A stretch of 64,000 nucleotides of DNA from UBA961 sp049317525 (GTDB lineage: Bacteria > Bacteroidota > Ignavibacteria > Kapaibacteriales > UBA961). Both the position numbers and the translations under genes were made by a program. Position 1 is the first letter of the stretch. The number at the start of each line of letters is the position of its first letter. The notes beneath the pieces are model-generated. The model had not been told where the DNA came from, searched no databases, and worked only from the letters and a program-made list of their open reading frames with translations. This document shows, piece by piece, positions 1 through 7,659 of the stretch. The stretch spans positions 1-64,000 of the forward strand of contig JBMOIC010000007.1 in assembly GCA_049317525.1 (NCBI GenBank). The letters run 5' to 3'.

Positions 1-85
1 ATTGTTAGTATGATTATTTTATTCATATCGGTCGTCTTTTATAGTTGTGCATAACTACCTTATACTCGATACTTTCCTTCGCCAA

Positions 86-112
86 TTGTATATACATTAT
101 ATGTATATGCGA
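86..112. repeat. Inverted repeat downstream of the recombinase gene
   Basis: An imperfect palindrome: ATATACAT (90-97) pairs with ATGTATAT (101-108) around a 3-nt loop, and the stem extends outward by four further pairs including G-T wobbles. It lies about 30 nt past the stop of the minus-strand recombinase gene. No T-run follows on either strand, so it is a poor intrinsic terminator. It could be a transcript-end hairpin or a protein-binding site. The rest of positions 1-143 shows no gene. Confidence 0.4.
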
Positions 113-143
113 AGAAATATCACTTTTTGTCAATATAAATGTT

Positions 144-989
144 TTACAAATCATCAAAAGGACTTTTTATCTGTTGAATATTCTTGGTGCTAACATGAGT
201 GTAAATATCTGTTGTTTTGCTACTATTATGTCCCAATAATTCTTGTATATATCGCAAATCAGTACCACTTTCCAAGAGATGTGTTGCATAACTATGACGC
301 AGCCAATGTAATGTAACCGGTTTTTGTATGCCAGCTTTCTGTACTGCTTGTTTCAACACCAATTGCAAACTTCGTGAATCATATTGTTCTCCTATAGTCT
401 GCCCCTCAAATAAATACTTTTGTGGTTTATATAGACGATAATATTCTCTCAACATTTCCAAGATCTTTGTACTCAAAGGTACAATTCTGTCCTTTTTGCC
501 CTTCGACTGTTTAATGATAATGACATTTCTTTTCGAGTCTATATGTATGGGTTGTAAATTCAGCAGTTCACCACTTCGTAATCCACAACTATACAATAAT
601 GAAAGCATTGTTCTATGTTTGAAATTCCTGAGTGTGCTCAGAAGTAATTTCACTTCTTCTTTACTTAATACATTGGGTAATCTATGTTCGCGCCTTGGTC
701 TTGCAATATTCTCTATGATTATATTATTATTCTCTATTATCAAATAAAATAGTTTTAATGCATTCACAAATTGATTCTGATAGGATATTGACAAATCCCT
801 TGCAATGATATATTCATTATTGAACTGAATGATATGCTGTATTGTAATATGTTGAATTGATACATTGTTGTAAAATGCAAAAAATACTCTCAATGCATCA
901 CAATATGTTTTCATTGTCGATGTACTATAACGCTTTGACAATAACCATGCTTGAAATCTATCAATTGCAATTTCTGTTTCATTATTCAT
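144..989 (-). CDS. Tyrosine recombinase, XerC/XerD type
   Basis: A site-specific tyrosine recombinase of 281 residues, near the usual Xer length. An N-terminal SAM-like core-binding domain (about 5-90) precedes the catalytic domain (about 110-275). All catalytic positions can be seen: Arg138 (CGLRSGE), Lys163 (SKGKKDR), His228 and Arg231 (HWLRH), His254 (LGH) and the nucleophile Tyr263 (DIYTHV). The ATG at 989 is preferred over an in-frame ATG 33 nt upstream because AGGGG lies just before it. The end KSPFDDL resembles Xer proteins of Bacteroidota. It sits 41 nt downstream of ychF on the same strand. It could be the chromosomal dimer-resolution XerC/D or an element integrase; no flanking att repeat or mobile gene is visible. 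Confidence 0.85.
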   Translation of the reverse strand: MNNETEIAIDRFQAWLLSKRYSTSTMKTYCDALRVFFAFYNNVSIQHITIQHIIQFNNEYIIARDLSISYQNQFVNALKLFYLIIENNNIIIENIARPRREHRLPNVLSKEEVKLLLSTLRNFKHRTMLSLLYSCGLRSGELLNLQPIHIDSKRNVIIIKQSKGKKDRIVPLSTKILEMLREYYRLYKPQKYLFEGQTIGEQYDSRSLQLVLKQAVQKAGIQKPVTLHWLRHSYATHLLESGTDLRYIQELLGHNSSKTTDIYTHVSTKNIQQIKSPFDDL

Positions 990-1030
990 ACTAATTCCCC
1001 TGATTTTCTTACATCTCAACAATTTCTTTC

Positions 1031-2128
1031 CTACACATTAAACCTAAAATACATGATATCACCATCTTGAACGATATACTCTTTACCTTCTACTTTATAT
1101 AAGCCAGCTTCTTTAACTGCTGCTTCATTTCCTAATCTTTGTAAATCAGCATATTTCATCACTTCAGCACGAATAAATCCTTTTTCGAAGTCTGTATGAA
1201 TTACACCTGCAGCTTGGGGCGCTGTTGAATCTTTTTTAACTGTCCAGGCCCTTACTTCTTTTTTTCCAGCTGTTAAATATGTTATTAAACCTAATAAAGA
1301 ATATGCTTCTTTGATTACACGATATAATCCCGGTTCTTCCATTCCCATATCTTGTAAAAACAAATCTCTGTCTTCATTATCTAATTGTGCAATTTCTGAC
1401 TCGATTTTAGCACAAATAGGAACCACGATAGAACCCTGAGATGCAGCATAAGCTTTTACTTGATCAATATATGCATTACCTGTTTTTAAGCTTTGTTCAT
1501 CTGTATTTGCAATAAACATCACGGGTTTATCTGTAAGCAAAAACAAAGATTTCATCAATGGTTTATAGTTTTCAGTGACTGGAAATAAGTGAGCAGTTTT
1601 TCCGGTATTTAAAAATTCTCGAAGCTCAATCAATACTTCTAATTCATCTTTTGCTTCTTTGTCCTGTCCTCTAGCTTTTTTAGTAGCTGTTTCTATTCTT
1701 TTTTCTACCGATTCTACATCTTTTAATAGTAATTCGGTATTAATGGTTTCAATATCAGAAAGTGGATTCACCTGATTTGATACATGAACAACATTTTCAT
1801 CTTCAAAACAACGTACCACATGGGCAATTGCATCAACTTCTCGTATATGAGATAAAAACTGATTACCTAATCCCTCGCCAGAGGCGGCACCTTTAACCAA
1901 CCCAGCAATATCAACAAACTCTATCGTTGTTGGCACTGTTCTCTCTGTAGAATATAAAGCATCTAATACTGCTAATCTTTCATCAGGAACATTTACTATA
2001 CCTACATTGGGATCGATAGTACAGAATGGATAATTTGCAGCTTCTGCCTGAACCGATGAGGTTAAAGCATTAAATAATGTTGATTTTCCTACATTTGGAA
2101 GGCCTACAATTCCACAGGCAATACCCAT
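1031..2128 (-). CDS. ychF: Redox-regulated ATPase/GTPase YchF (Obg family)
   Basis: A universally conserved ribosome-associated P-loop NTPase of the Obg family that usually prefers ATP. The 365-residue product is the normal family length. It has G1 GLPNVGKST near the start, G3 DIAGLVKGA at about 65-75, an NTDE motif in the G4 position at about 208, a helical insert, and a C-terminal TGS domain (about 275-365) with the YchF-typical ending. The ATG at 2128 gives the standard MGIACGIVGLPN start; an in-frame ATG 27 nt upstream would add an atypical leader. AAGAGA lies upstream as a weak ribosome site. It is followed on the same strand by the recombinase gene and diverges from the Crp-family regulator. 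Confidence 0.95.
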   Translation of the reverse strand: MGIACGIVGLPNVGKSTLFNALTSSVQAEAANYPFCTIDPNVGIVNVPDERLAVLDALYSTERTVPTTIEFVDIAGLVKGAASGEGLGNQFLSHIREVDAIAHVVRCFEDENVVHVSNQVNPLSDIETINTELLLKDVESVEKRIETATKKARGQDKEAKDELEVLIELREFLNTGKTAHLFPVTENYKPLMKSLFLLTDKPVMFIANTDEQSLKTGNAYIDQVKAYAASQGSIVVPICAKIESEIAQLDNEDRDLFLQDMGMEEPGLYRVIKEAYSLLGLITYLTAGKKEVRAWTVKKDSTAPQAAGVIHTDFEKGFIRAEVMKYADLQRLGNEAAVKEAGLYKVEGKEYIVQDGDIMYFRFNV

Positions 2129-2286
2129 GATTTCTCTTAGATAAATATGATACAATTATTGTTATAATGTGACAAAATTACTGTTTTATGCTGATTACTT
2201 GATTGTATGTGGTAAAAAATGTAGAATATATTTCATTTCAATTCCTTATTTACCATTATGTTTTATCATCTTTTTATAGACTTTCA

Positions 2287-2898
2287 ATGAAATTAACCAA
2301 TGTTGTTCTGTCTGATTCCTTTACCGATCTCTTAAAAGGACTTGGTATTAAAAAATCTGTAAAAGAAGGAGATATTATCCTTCAAGAACATGCATATCTT
2401 AATTCGATACCAATAGTACTAAGTGGAAGTATTAAAGTTCTTCGCACAGATGAAGATGGAAGAGAAATACTACTCTATTATATCAAACAAGGTGAAAGCT
2501 GTATTATGTCTTTTTTGGGCGGAATTCACCAAGATACCAGCAAAGTAAAAGCTATTGCAGAAGAAGATTCTGAAATATTATTTATCCCTATTCATGCCGT
2601 TGGTATGTTATTAAAAGAGTATCCAGAGTGGTTAGAATATATATTTTCTTTATATCATAAGCGTTTTGAAGAGCTTTTAGATGTAGTTAATGCTGTTACA
2701 TTTAAAAAAATGGATCAACGTTTAATTGATTTTCTGAATAAAAAAGTTGAAATCACAAAAAGTAATGTTTTATCTATTACCCACGAACAAATTGCTTCTG
2801 AATTAGGTACAGCCAGAGTTGTTGTGTCTAGGCTGCTAAAACAATTAGAAGAAATGGGGTCTGTAAAGCTAGGTAGAAATAATATTACTGTTATGTAA
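2287..2898 (+). CDS. Crp/Fnr family transcriptional regulator
   Basis: A cyclic-nucleotide-binding-fold regulator of 203 residues from the ATG at 2287. An open frame continues 84 nt upstream, but that stretch is hydrophobic and unlike the family. The beta-roll sensor domain covers about 10-120 and the C-terminal winged helix about 145-203, with a clear recognition-helix stretch (THEQIASELGTARVVVSRLL). Only one cysteine is present in the sensor region, so an FNR-type 4Fe-4S cluster is unlikely. It is the first gene of a plus-strand series of thiol/sulfur genes (DUF2892, methyltransferase, DUF6132, rhodaneses) and probably controls them. That is inferred from position, and the effector is unknown. 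Confidence 0.88.
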   Translation: MKLTNVVLSDSFTDLLKGLGIKKSVKEGDIILQEHAYLNSIPIVLSGSIKVLRTDEDGREILLYYIKQGESCIMSFLGGIHQDTSKVKAIAEEDSEILFIPIHAVGMLLKEYPEWLEYIFSLYHKRFEELLDVVNAVTFKKMDQRLIDFLNKKVEITKSNVLSITHEQIASELGTARVVVSRLLKQLEEMGSVKLGRNNITVM

Positions 2899-2962
2899 CA
2901 TTTGTAACGAAATTCTCTGCTTCAACATATCATATTTGTATTATTAAAAAAGGTGTTATTCT

Positions 2963-3175
2963 ATGAAAAAAAATATTGGTTCTACTGACAAGATCATTCG
3001 ATTAACTGGATCAGCAATATTAGTGTATCTGTATTCAGCAAATGTTGTACATGGTGTTTTAGGCACAGTTCTTTTAGGTGCCGCTTTTACATTAACTATA
3101 ACATCATTTATTAGTTTTTGCCCATTATATTCAATATTGGGTATTAATTCTTGTACTATATCTTCTAAACCATAG
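2963..3175 (+). CDS. DUF2892 small membrane protein (YgaP-type)
   Basis: A 70-residue inner-membrane protein with two hydrophobic segments (about 12-28 and 31-50). The C-terminal Cys-Pro-Leu-Tyr...Gly-Ile-Asn-Ser-Cys signature is typical of DUF2892, which in E. coli YgaP is fused to a rhodanese domain. Separate rhodanese genes lie just downstream, so the same pairing is encoded as individual genes. The start codon follows a run of A and G. The family is thought to act in handling of sulfane sulfur or related thiol chemistry at the membrane; the exact role here is inferred. Confidence 0.85.
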   Translation: MKKNIGSTDKIIRLTGSAILVYLYSANVVHGVLGTVLLGAAFTLTITSFISFCPLYSILGINSCTISSKP

Positions 3176-3182
3176 GTTTTTA

Positions 3183-3782
3183 ATGAACAATCAATGGGAT
3201 TTACGATTTAGTGGTTCTGAATATGTATATGGAACAGATCCAAATACTTTTTTTGCCGAACAACTTGAATCTTTATCGATTGGAAATATATTATTTCCTT
3301 GCGAAGGTGAAGGCAGAAATGCAGTGTATGCAGCATCAAAAGGATGGAATACCGTTGCTTTTGATGGTAGTTTTCAAGGTAAGGTAAAAGCTGAGCTTTT
3401 GGCAAATGAAAAAAAGGTAGATATTCACTATGTTTTAGGAAATGCAGAAACAATAGAATTTCCTAAAGATTCTTTTGATGCAATTGTTTTAATATTTGCA
3501 CATTTTCCCGATGCAATTAGATCAACCATACATCAAAAAATGGTTACATGGCTTAAACCTGGCGGAACACTTATTTTGGAAGCTTTTAATCCTTTACAAA
3601 TTCCTTATACTTCCGGCGGACCCAAAGACATTTCTATGCTCTATACCAAACAAATGATGATGTCTGATTTTAAAGATCTTTCTACCATTATTCTGTCTGA
3701 AGAAGAAACTGCATTAAATGAAGGGCCCTTACATCAAGGAATTGCACAAGTTTTACGATTTGTTGGAAGAAAAAGAATATGA
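3183..3782 (+). CDS. Class I SAM-dependent methyltransferase
   Basis: A soluble protein of 199 residues with the Rossmann methyltransferase layout: motif I around 37-45 (PCEGEGRN), an acidic residue at the end of strand 2 (about 60, AFDGS), and the post-motif stretch FDAIVLIFAHFP near 100. The N-terminus (WDLRFSGSEYVYGTDPN) resembles TehB/SmtA-like or thiol/thioether methyltransferases that often sit beside rhodanese and DUF2892 genes. It starts 7 nt after the DUF2892 stop and overlaps the next gene by 4 nt, so it is co-transcribed. The substrate cannot be read from the sequence; a thiol or toxic oxyanion is plausible given the neighbours. Confidence 0.8.
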   Translation: MNNQWDLRFSGSEYVYGTDPNTFFAEQLESLSIGNILFPCEGEGRNAVYAASKGWNTVAFDGSFQGKVKAELLANEKKVDIHYVLGNAETIEFPKDSFDAIVLIFAHFPDAIRSTIHQKMVTWLKPGGTLILEAFNPLQIPYTSGGPKDISMLYTKQMMMSDFKDLSTIILSEEETALNEGPLHQGIAQVLRFVGRKRI

Positions 3783-3979
3783 CAATAAAGAATATATTAA
3801 TAACAAGTAGTGGTATACTTTTAGGCGCACTTGCTGGATATCTATACTATGCTTATTGGGGTTGTACACATGGTTGTATGATAACCTCAAAACCATTACA
3901 TAGCAGTATATATGGTGCTATAATGGGTGGACTTTTTTTCTCTACTTTTCATTCTCCTACATATAAAAAGGATTCTTAA
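3779..3979 (+). CDS. DUF6132-like small membrane protein
   Basis: A 66-residue protein with two hydrophobic stretches (about 5-27 and 45-58). Between them is a YYAYWGCTHGCMITSKP segment that matches the Cys-rich pattern of DUF6132 proteins found in Bacteroidota. The ATG overlaps the methyltransferase stop by 4 nt and its own stop overlaps the rhodanese start (TAATG), indicating translational coupling. The two cysteines near the membrane face suggest thiol chemistry, but no biochemical role is established that I know of. Confidence 0.7.
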   Translation: MTIKNILITSSGILLGALAGYLYYAYWGCTHGCMITSKPLHSSIYGAIMGGLFFSTFHSPTYKKDS

Positions 3980-4260
3980 TGGATATCAAAACATTAATCA
4001 CAGAAAAAAAAGGAACTATTGTCGATGTTAGAACACCTGGTGAGTTTATGGGTGGACATGTAGTCGGATCGATAAATATTCCACTACAAGAACTAGAGTC
4101 TAGATTAGACGAAATACACTCTTTACATACCCCTTTGATTTTATGTTGTGCTTCTGGTGGACGCAGCGGTATGGCGCAACATATATTACAAAATCAAGGA
4201 ATAGATTGTATAAATGCTGGTGGTTGGATGGAAGTAAATTCTTATTGTTCACATAATTGA
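3979..4260 (+). CDS. Rhodanese-like domain protein
   Basis: A single-domain sulfurtransferase of 93 residues. The conserved VDVRTPGEF start of the domain, GGHVVGSINIP and the active-site loop CASGGRSG with Cys57 as persulfide carrier are all present. There is no signal peptide, so it should be cytoplasmic. It is translationally coupled to the upstream DUF6132 gene (TAATG) and followed 7 nt later by a second rhodanese. Single-domain rhodaneses next to DUF2892 commonly move sulfane sulfur from persulfides; the donor here is unknown. Confidence 0.9.
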   Translation: MDIKTLITEKKGTIVDVRTPGEFMGGHVVGSINIPLQELESRLDEIHSLHTPLILCCASGGRSGMAQHILQNQGIDCINAGGWMEVNSYCSHN

Positions 4261-4267
4261 GTTAACA

Positions 4268-4576
4268 ATGTTTAATGTATTAAAAGAGCTTTTGGGTTTT
4301 GGACCTAAGGTCGATATTTCATCTCTATTGAAACAAGGCGCTATTATTGTAGATGTTAGATCTCCAGGTGAATATGCAGGTGGACATAGCAAAGGTTCTG
4401 TCAATATTCCTTTGGATTCACTAAGAAATAATCTAAAAAAACTACCAGATAAAGAAAAACCAATTATCACATGTTGTGCTTCTGGTGCAAGAAGCTCTTC
4501 TGCTAAATCTTTTCTGAAGTCTCAGGGATATACAAATGTCCATAATGGTGGCAGTTGGTATAATGTAAAACAATAG
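4268..4576 (+). CDS. Rhodanese-like domain protein (second copy)
   Basis: A 102-residue single-domain rhodanese with VDVRSPGEYAGGHSKGS, NIPLD and the active loop CASGARSS (catalytic Cys70). An N-terminal extension of about 15 residues (LKELLGFGPKVD) separates it from the 93-residue copy, to which it is clearly related (shared GGH...G and CCASG motifs). It is cytoplasmic by composition. Together with the preceding gene and the lipoprotein downstream it forms three successive rhodanese domains, probably a relay or a local duplication with divergence. Confidence 0.9.
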   Translation: MFNVLKELLGFGPKVDISSLLKQGAIIVDVRSPGEYAGGHSKGSVNIPLDSLRNNLKKLPDKEKPIITCCASGARSSSAKSFLKSQGYTNVHNGGSWYNVKQ

Positions 4577-4626
4577 AATATTACATTGTTTATCACTCTA
4601 TTTTTAGAATTTTATCGTTTATAATT

Positions 4627-5340
4627 ATGAAAAATATATTTAGTGCTTTGTTTATTTCTGGTGTTTTATTGTTTGTTGGTTGCTCTAAAACACAAACACA
4701 GAATGCTAAAAATTTACTATCATCTCAGGAATTTTCTGATTCTTTATCAAGTATCCAAGATGAGATAATTCTAGATGTAAGAACACCCGCTGAATATGCT
4801 GGTGGGCATATACAAGATGCTATTAATATAGATTGGAATAATGGTGATTTTGAACAAAAGACATCATCTCTTGATAAAAAAAAGACAATTATGGTGTATT
4901 GTTTAAGCGGTGGTAGAAGTGCCGCTGCAGCTTCATATCTTCGATCTGCAGGATATATTAATGTTCTTGAATTAGATGGTGGTATGATGTCTTGGAGGGC
5001 AGCGAATCTTCCTGTTTCTATGGAACAAGCATCACAAAAGAAGGGGTATTCAAAAGAACAGTTTAATTCTTTGCTTCAAGCACATTCTATGGTTTTAATT
5101 GATTTTTATGCTGATTGGTGTAAACCTTGTAAACAATTACAGCCAATTTTAGAAGAAATTGCTTTAGAGAACACATCAACTCTCAAAATTATCCGTATAA
5201 ATGCAGATGAAAACCCTGATTTATGCAGAGAATTGGGCATTGATGGTTTGCCATATCTTCAATTATATAAGCAAAAAAGTATAGCTTGGTCTCATATGGG
5301 TTTTATCGATAAACAAACGATATTATCTCAGATTAAATAA
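4627..5340 (+). CDS. Lipoprotein with fused rhodanese and thioredoxin domains
   Basis: A 237-residue envelope protein. The N-terminus has a short signal ending in the lipobox FVGC with Cys19 as the lipidated residue. A rhodanese domain follows (about 30-130; VRTPAEYAGGH, active loop CLSGGRS with Cys92). A thioredoxin domain then occupies about 140-237 with the redox motif WCKPC (Cys165/Cys168) and the cis-Pro region GLPYLQLY. It is the last gene of the Crp-led series and is followed by a strong terminator. The fusion suggests that persulfide transferred to Cys92 may be reduced by the tethered thioredoxin in the periplasm; this coupling is inference. Confidence 0.9.
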   Translation: MKNIFSALFISGVLLFVGCSKTQTQNAKNLLSSQEFSDSLSSIQDEIILDVRTPAEYAGGHIQDAINIDWNNGDFEQKTSSLDKKKTIMVYCLSGGRSAAAASYLRSAGYINVLELDGGMMSWRAANLPVSMEQASQKKGYSKEQFNSLLQAHSMVLIDFYADWCKPCKQLQPILEEIALENTSTLKIIRINADENPDLCRELGIDGLPYLQLYKQKSIAWSHMGFIDKQTILSQIK

Positions 5341-5343
5341 AAG

Positions 5344-5373
5344 AAAAGCCATTCAATTTGAATGGCTTTTTTT
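5344..5373. terminator. Bidirectional intrinsic terminator
   Basis: A perfect 13-nt arm (AAAAGCCATTCAA, 5344-5356) pairs with 5358-5370, followed by a T-run to 5373; on the other strand the A-run provides the U tract. It lies between the convergent rhodanese-thioredoxin gene and ssb and probably ends both transcripts. Confidence 0.9.
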
Positions 5374-5382
5374 ATGCAGCGA

Positions 5383-5826
5383 TTAAAATGGAATATCGTT
5401 TTCTGACATATTCGAAGAAAACTCTCCTTTAAAATCAATTGGTTCAGGTGCGGGAAGCTCATCTGATTGCGATTGCTGCGGTTTTGGATCTAATAACATA
5501 ATATTATCTGCTACAATTTCAGTTATATACTTTTTTATCCCTTCTCTGGTATCATAACTTCTATTGCGAATCTTACCTTCTATAAACAACTTAGAACCCT
5601 TGTGCACTAATTTGTGTACGATATCGGCAAGATTTCTGTATTGGGTATTCCACACAACAATATTATGCCAATCTGTGTGCTCGTGTAATGTTCCGTTTTT
5701 ATCCTTCCATGAATCTGTAGTTGCTAAGCTAAATGTAGCAACCCCCATTCCTGATGATGTAAAGTTGAATTCTGGTTGTTTACCTACATGGCCAATCAAC
5801 ATTACTTTGTTCAATGATCGTGACAT
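5383..5826 (-). CDS. ssb: Single-stranded DNA-binding protein
   Basis: A 147-residue SSB. The OB fold covers about 1-110 (NKVMLIGHVGKQPEF at the start, WHNIVVW in the middle, KLFIEGKIRNRSY). A Gln/Pro/Ser-rich disordered linker follows, and the protein ends in the acidic tip ENDIPF that recruits replication and repair partners. It functions as a homotetramer on single-stranded DNA during replication, recombination and repair. It is monocistronic between two terminators. The ATG at 5826 gives the family-typical MSRSLNKVMLIG start. Confidence 0.97.
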   Translation of the reverse strand: MSRSLNKVMLIGHVGKQPEFNFTSSGMGVATFSLATTDSWKDKNGTLHEHTDWHNIVVWNTQYRNLADIVHKLVHKGSKLFIEGKIRNRSYDTREGIKKYITEIVADNIMLLDPKPQQSQSDELPAPEPIDFKGEFSSNMSENDIPF

Positions 5827-5942
5827 TGTGAATTCCTTGAAATTATTAAACTTCTTGCCCCTTTTAAAGAATTATTACAAACACAATTTATCAAAATCTA
5901 AAAAAGTAATATGCATTGAATTTTCTCACCAAATACACTACA

Positions 5943-5973
5943 AAAAAAGGTGACTATTATGTCACCTTTTTTC
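5943..5973 (-). terminator. Intrinsic terminator after the transketolase C-half gene
   Basis: AAAAAGGTGAC (5944-5954) and GTCACCTTTTT (5961-5971) form an 11-bp stem with a 6-nt loop. Read on the minus strand it ends in a U-run. It lies 15 nt past the stop of the transketolase C half and closes the minus-strand series beginning with the oligopeptidase. Confidence 0.85.
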
Positions 5974-5987
5974 TTTTATACTTTTTA

Positions 5988-6998
5988 TTATCCCTTATAT
6001 TCGGCTACTTCTTTAATTGCCCTTGTGACAGTTAAAGAGCCACCGTCTCTTCTTTGTATTGCTATTAAAGCAGAAGCATATATTTCTCGCCATGTTAAAC
6101 CAAATTTAATCATCAGTTCTTCTGGTTCGCCACTACCACCAAAAGAATCTTTTACCCCAACAAATTCCATTGGAACTGGATGGTTTTTAACAACAGCTTC
6201 TGCAACTGCTCCGCCTAAACCAGCATGAACCTGATGTTCTTCTGCTGTTACGATTGCTCCACATTCGCGGGCAGCAGTGGTAATAGTTTCAAAATCAAAT
6301 GGTTTAATAGATGGACAATTTATCACTCTAGCTTGAATACCTTTTTCTGCTAATTTTTCTGCTGCTATCATTGCTTCCCACACCATAGAACCGCATGCGA
6401 TTAAGGCTACATGATTACCTTGGCGAATAACTTGTGCTTTACCTATTTCAAATGGATGTTCTGGAGTAGTAAATAATGGTACTGGTGAACGACCAAAACG
6501 TATATATGCAGGACCATTCATTTCGCCAATAGCAATGGTTGCTTTTTTAGATTCTTCATAATCACAAGGCACGATTAGTGTCATATGTGGAAGTGTACGT
6601 AAAAATGCAACTTCTTCTAATACTTGGTGGGTTGCGCCATCTGGCCCAACACTAATACCAGAATGTCCACCACCAATTTTTACATTTGCTTCATTATAAC
6701 ATACAGATATTCTTAACTGATCTGCATTTCTTAATGCACAAAAGGCGCCATAACTAGCAAAAAAGGGGATTTTTCCAGATAAAGCTAATCCAACAGCAAT
6801 AGTAGTTGCATTTTGTTCAGCTATTCCAATAGAGAAAAAACGATCTGGAAATTTTTCTTTAAATAAAGATGTCATTACAGAACCTGTAATATCACCACCT
6901 AAAACAACAACATTGCTATGTCTTTCACCTAATATTACTAAACCATCACCAAAACCAAATCGAGTTGGTTTAGATCCATATTGTTTTAACTCTTCCAT
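5988..6998 (-). CDS. Transketolase, C-terminal half
   Basis: A 336-residue protein corresponding to the pyrimidine-binding and C-terminal domains of transketolase (pentose phosphate pathway, transfer of two-carbon units with thiamine diphosphate). The catalytic Glu lies in FSIGIAEQN at about 60-68, followed by FASYGAFCALRNADQLR. The GGHSGISVGPDGATHQ stretch and the C-terminal GGLGGAVAE-like region (HAGLGGAVAE) are conserved. It must pair with the N half encoded at 7660-8529. It is separated from that gene by a lipoprotein gene on the same strand and followed by a terminator. It could be a DXS-like split enzyme, but the motifs fit split transketolase better. Confidence 0.9.
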   Translation of the reverse strand: MEELKQYGSKPTRFGFGDGLVILGERHSNVVVLGGDITGSVMTSLFKEKFPDRFFSIGIAEQNATTIAVGLALSGKIPFFASYGAFCALRNADQLRISVCYNEANVKIGGGHSGISVGPDGATHQVLEEVAFLRTLPHMTLIVPCDYEESKKATIAIGEMNGPAYIRFGRSPVPLFTTPEHPFEIGKAQVIRQGNHVALIACGSMVWEAMIAAEKLAEKGIQARVINCPSIKPFDFETITTAARECGAIVTAEEHQVHAGLGGAVAEAVVKNHPVPMEFVGVKDSFGGSGEPEELMIKFGLTWREIYASALIAIQRRDGGSLTVTRAIKEVAEYKG

Positions 6999-7037
6999 GT
7001 AGGTTTTTCTCTAATTAAGATATAAGTATAATTTTCT

Positions 7038-7658
7038 TTAGTATGTATTCTTTAGTTTATTAACGATACAATCAGCTTGTATTAGTTCTATAATACTTGA
7101 TTGATTTGTAAACCATTCTTCTGTTCCATTTGCTTCTATTTCTACAGCAACTCGGTTTTCTAATAAACAATAAATATTCAACATTTCTTCATTTGGACTA
7201 TATCTGCTATAGCCAGATCCATGAGGTAAAATAATTTTTTGTATATCCATACCTATTTCGGTGTTTTTCGGCATGATATATCTATCTGCAATAGAGAATG
7301 CTTGTCCAGCATAATCCATATATGTAATCTTCATATTTCCATTAGGAAATACATATTCTGCAGATGTTTTTGTAATAGTAATTCCTTCTATCAAAGATCT
7401 ACCGCTAGAAGGAGATAACATTGAAACGCCATGAACACTTAATGGTAAACAAGCTTTTAACTCTTTAGCTGGTATACCTTGTAATAATTTTTTATCAACT
7501 TTTATTGTTGGTTTTTGTTGATTTTCTTCGGGTTTACCAAAAGATAAAGGTAAAGAATTAACCGTTTGTTTTATTTCTTCTTGTGGAGAATCTTTTGTGA
7601 CACAAGAATTTAACATTACAATCAGTACAAGTATGTGAACAATAAAAAGGTTTTTCAT
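7038..7658 (-). CDS. Lipoprotein of unknown function between the transketolase halves
   Basis: A 206-residue predicted lipoprotein: hydrophobic signal then lipobox LNSC with Cys19. The mature part has a Pro/Gln-rich linker (about 25-55) and a compact domain of alternating strands that includes ITKTSAEYVFPNGNMKITYMDYAG. I do not recognise a family. The ATG follows the stop of the transketolase N-half gene by 1 nt (TAAAATG), so translation is likely coupled, and the C-half gene follows 39 nt later. An envelope protein inside a split cytoplasmic-enzyme operon is odd; the pairing may be only transcriptional. Confidence 0.8.
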   Translation of the reverse strand: MKNLFIVHILVLIVMLNSCVTKDSPQEEIKQTVNSLPLSFGKPEENQQKPTIKVDKKLLQGIPAKELKACLPLSVHGVSMLSPSSGRSLIEGITITKTSAEYVFPNGNMKITYMDYAGQAFSIADRYIMPKNTEIGMDIQKIILPHGSGYSRYSPNEEMLNIYCLLENRVAVEIEANGTEEWFTNQSSIIELIQADCIVNKLKNTY

Positions 7659-7659
7659 T

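Noticed and set aside
496..747. Plus-strand open frame inside the recombinase gene
   Set aside because: It lies opposite a gene with complete catalytic motifs, has no ribosome site and no recognisable protein features.
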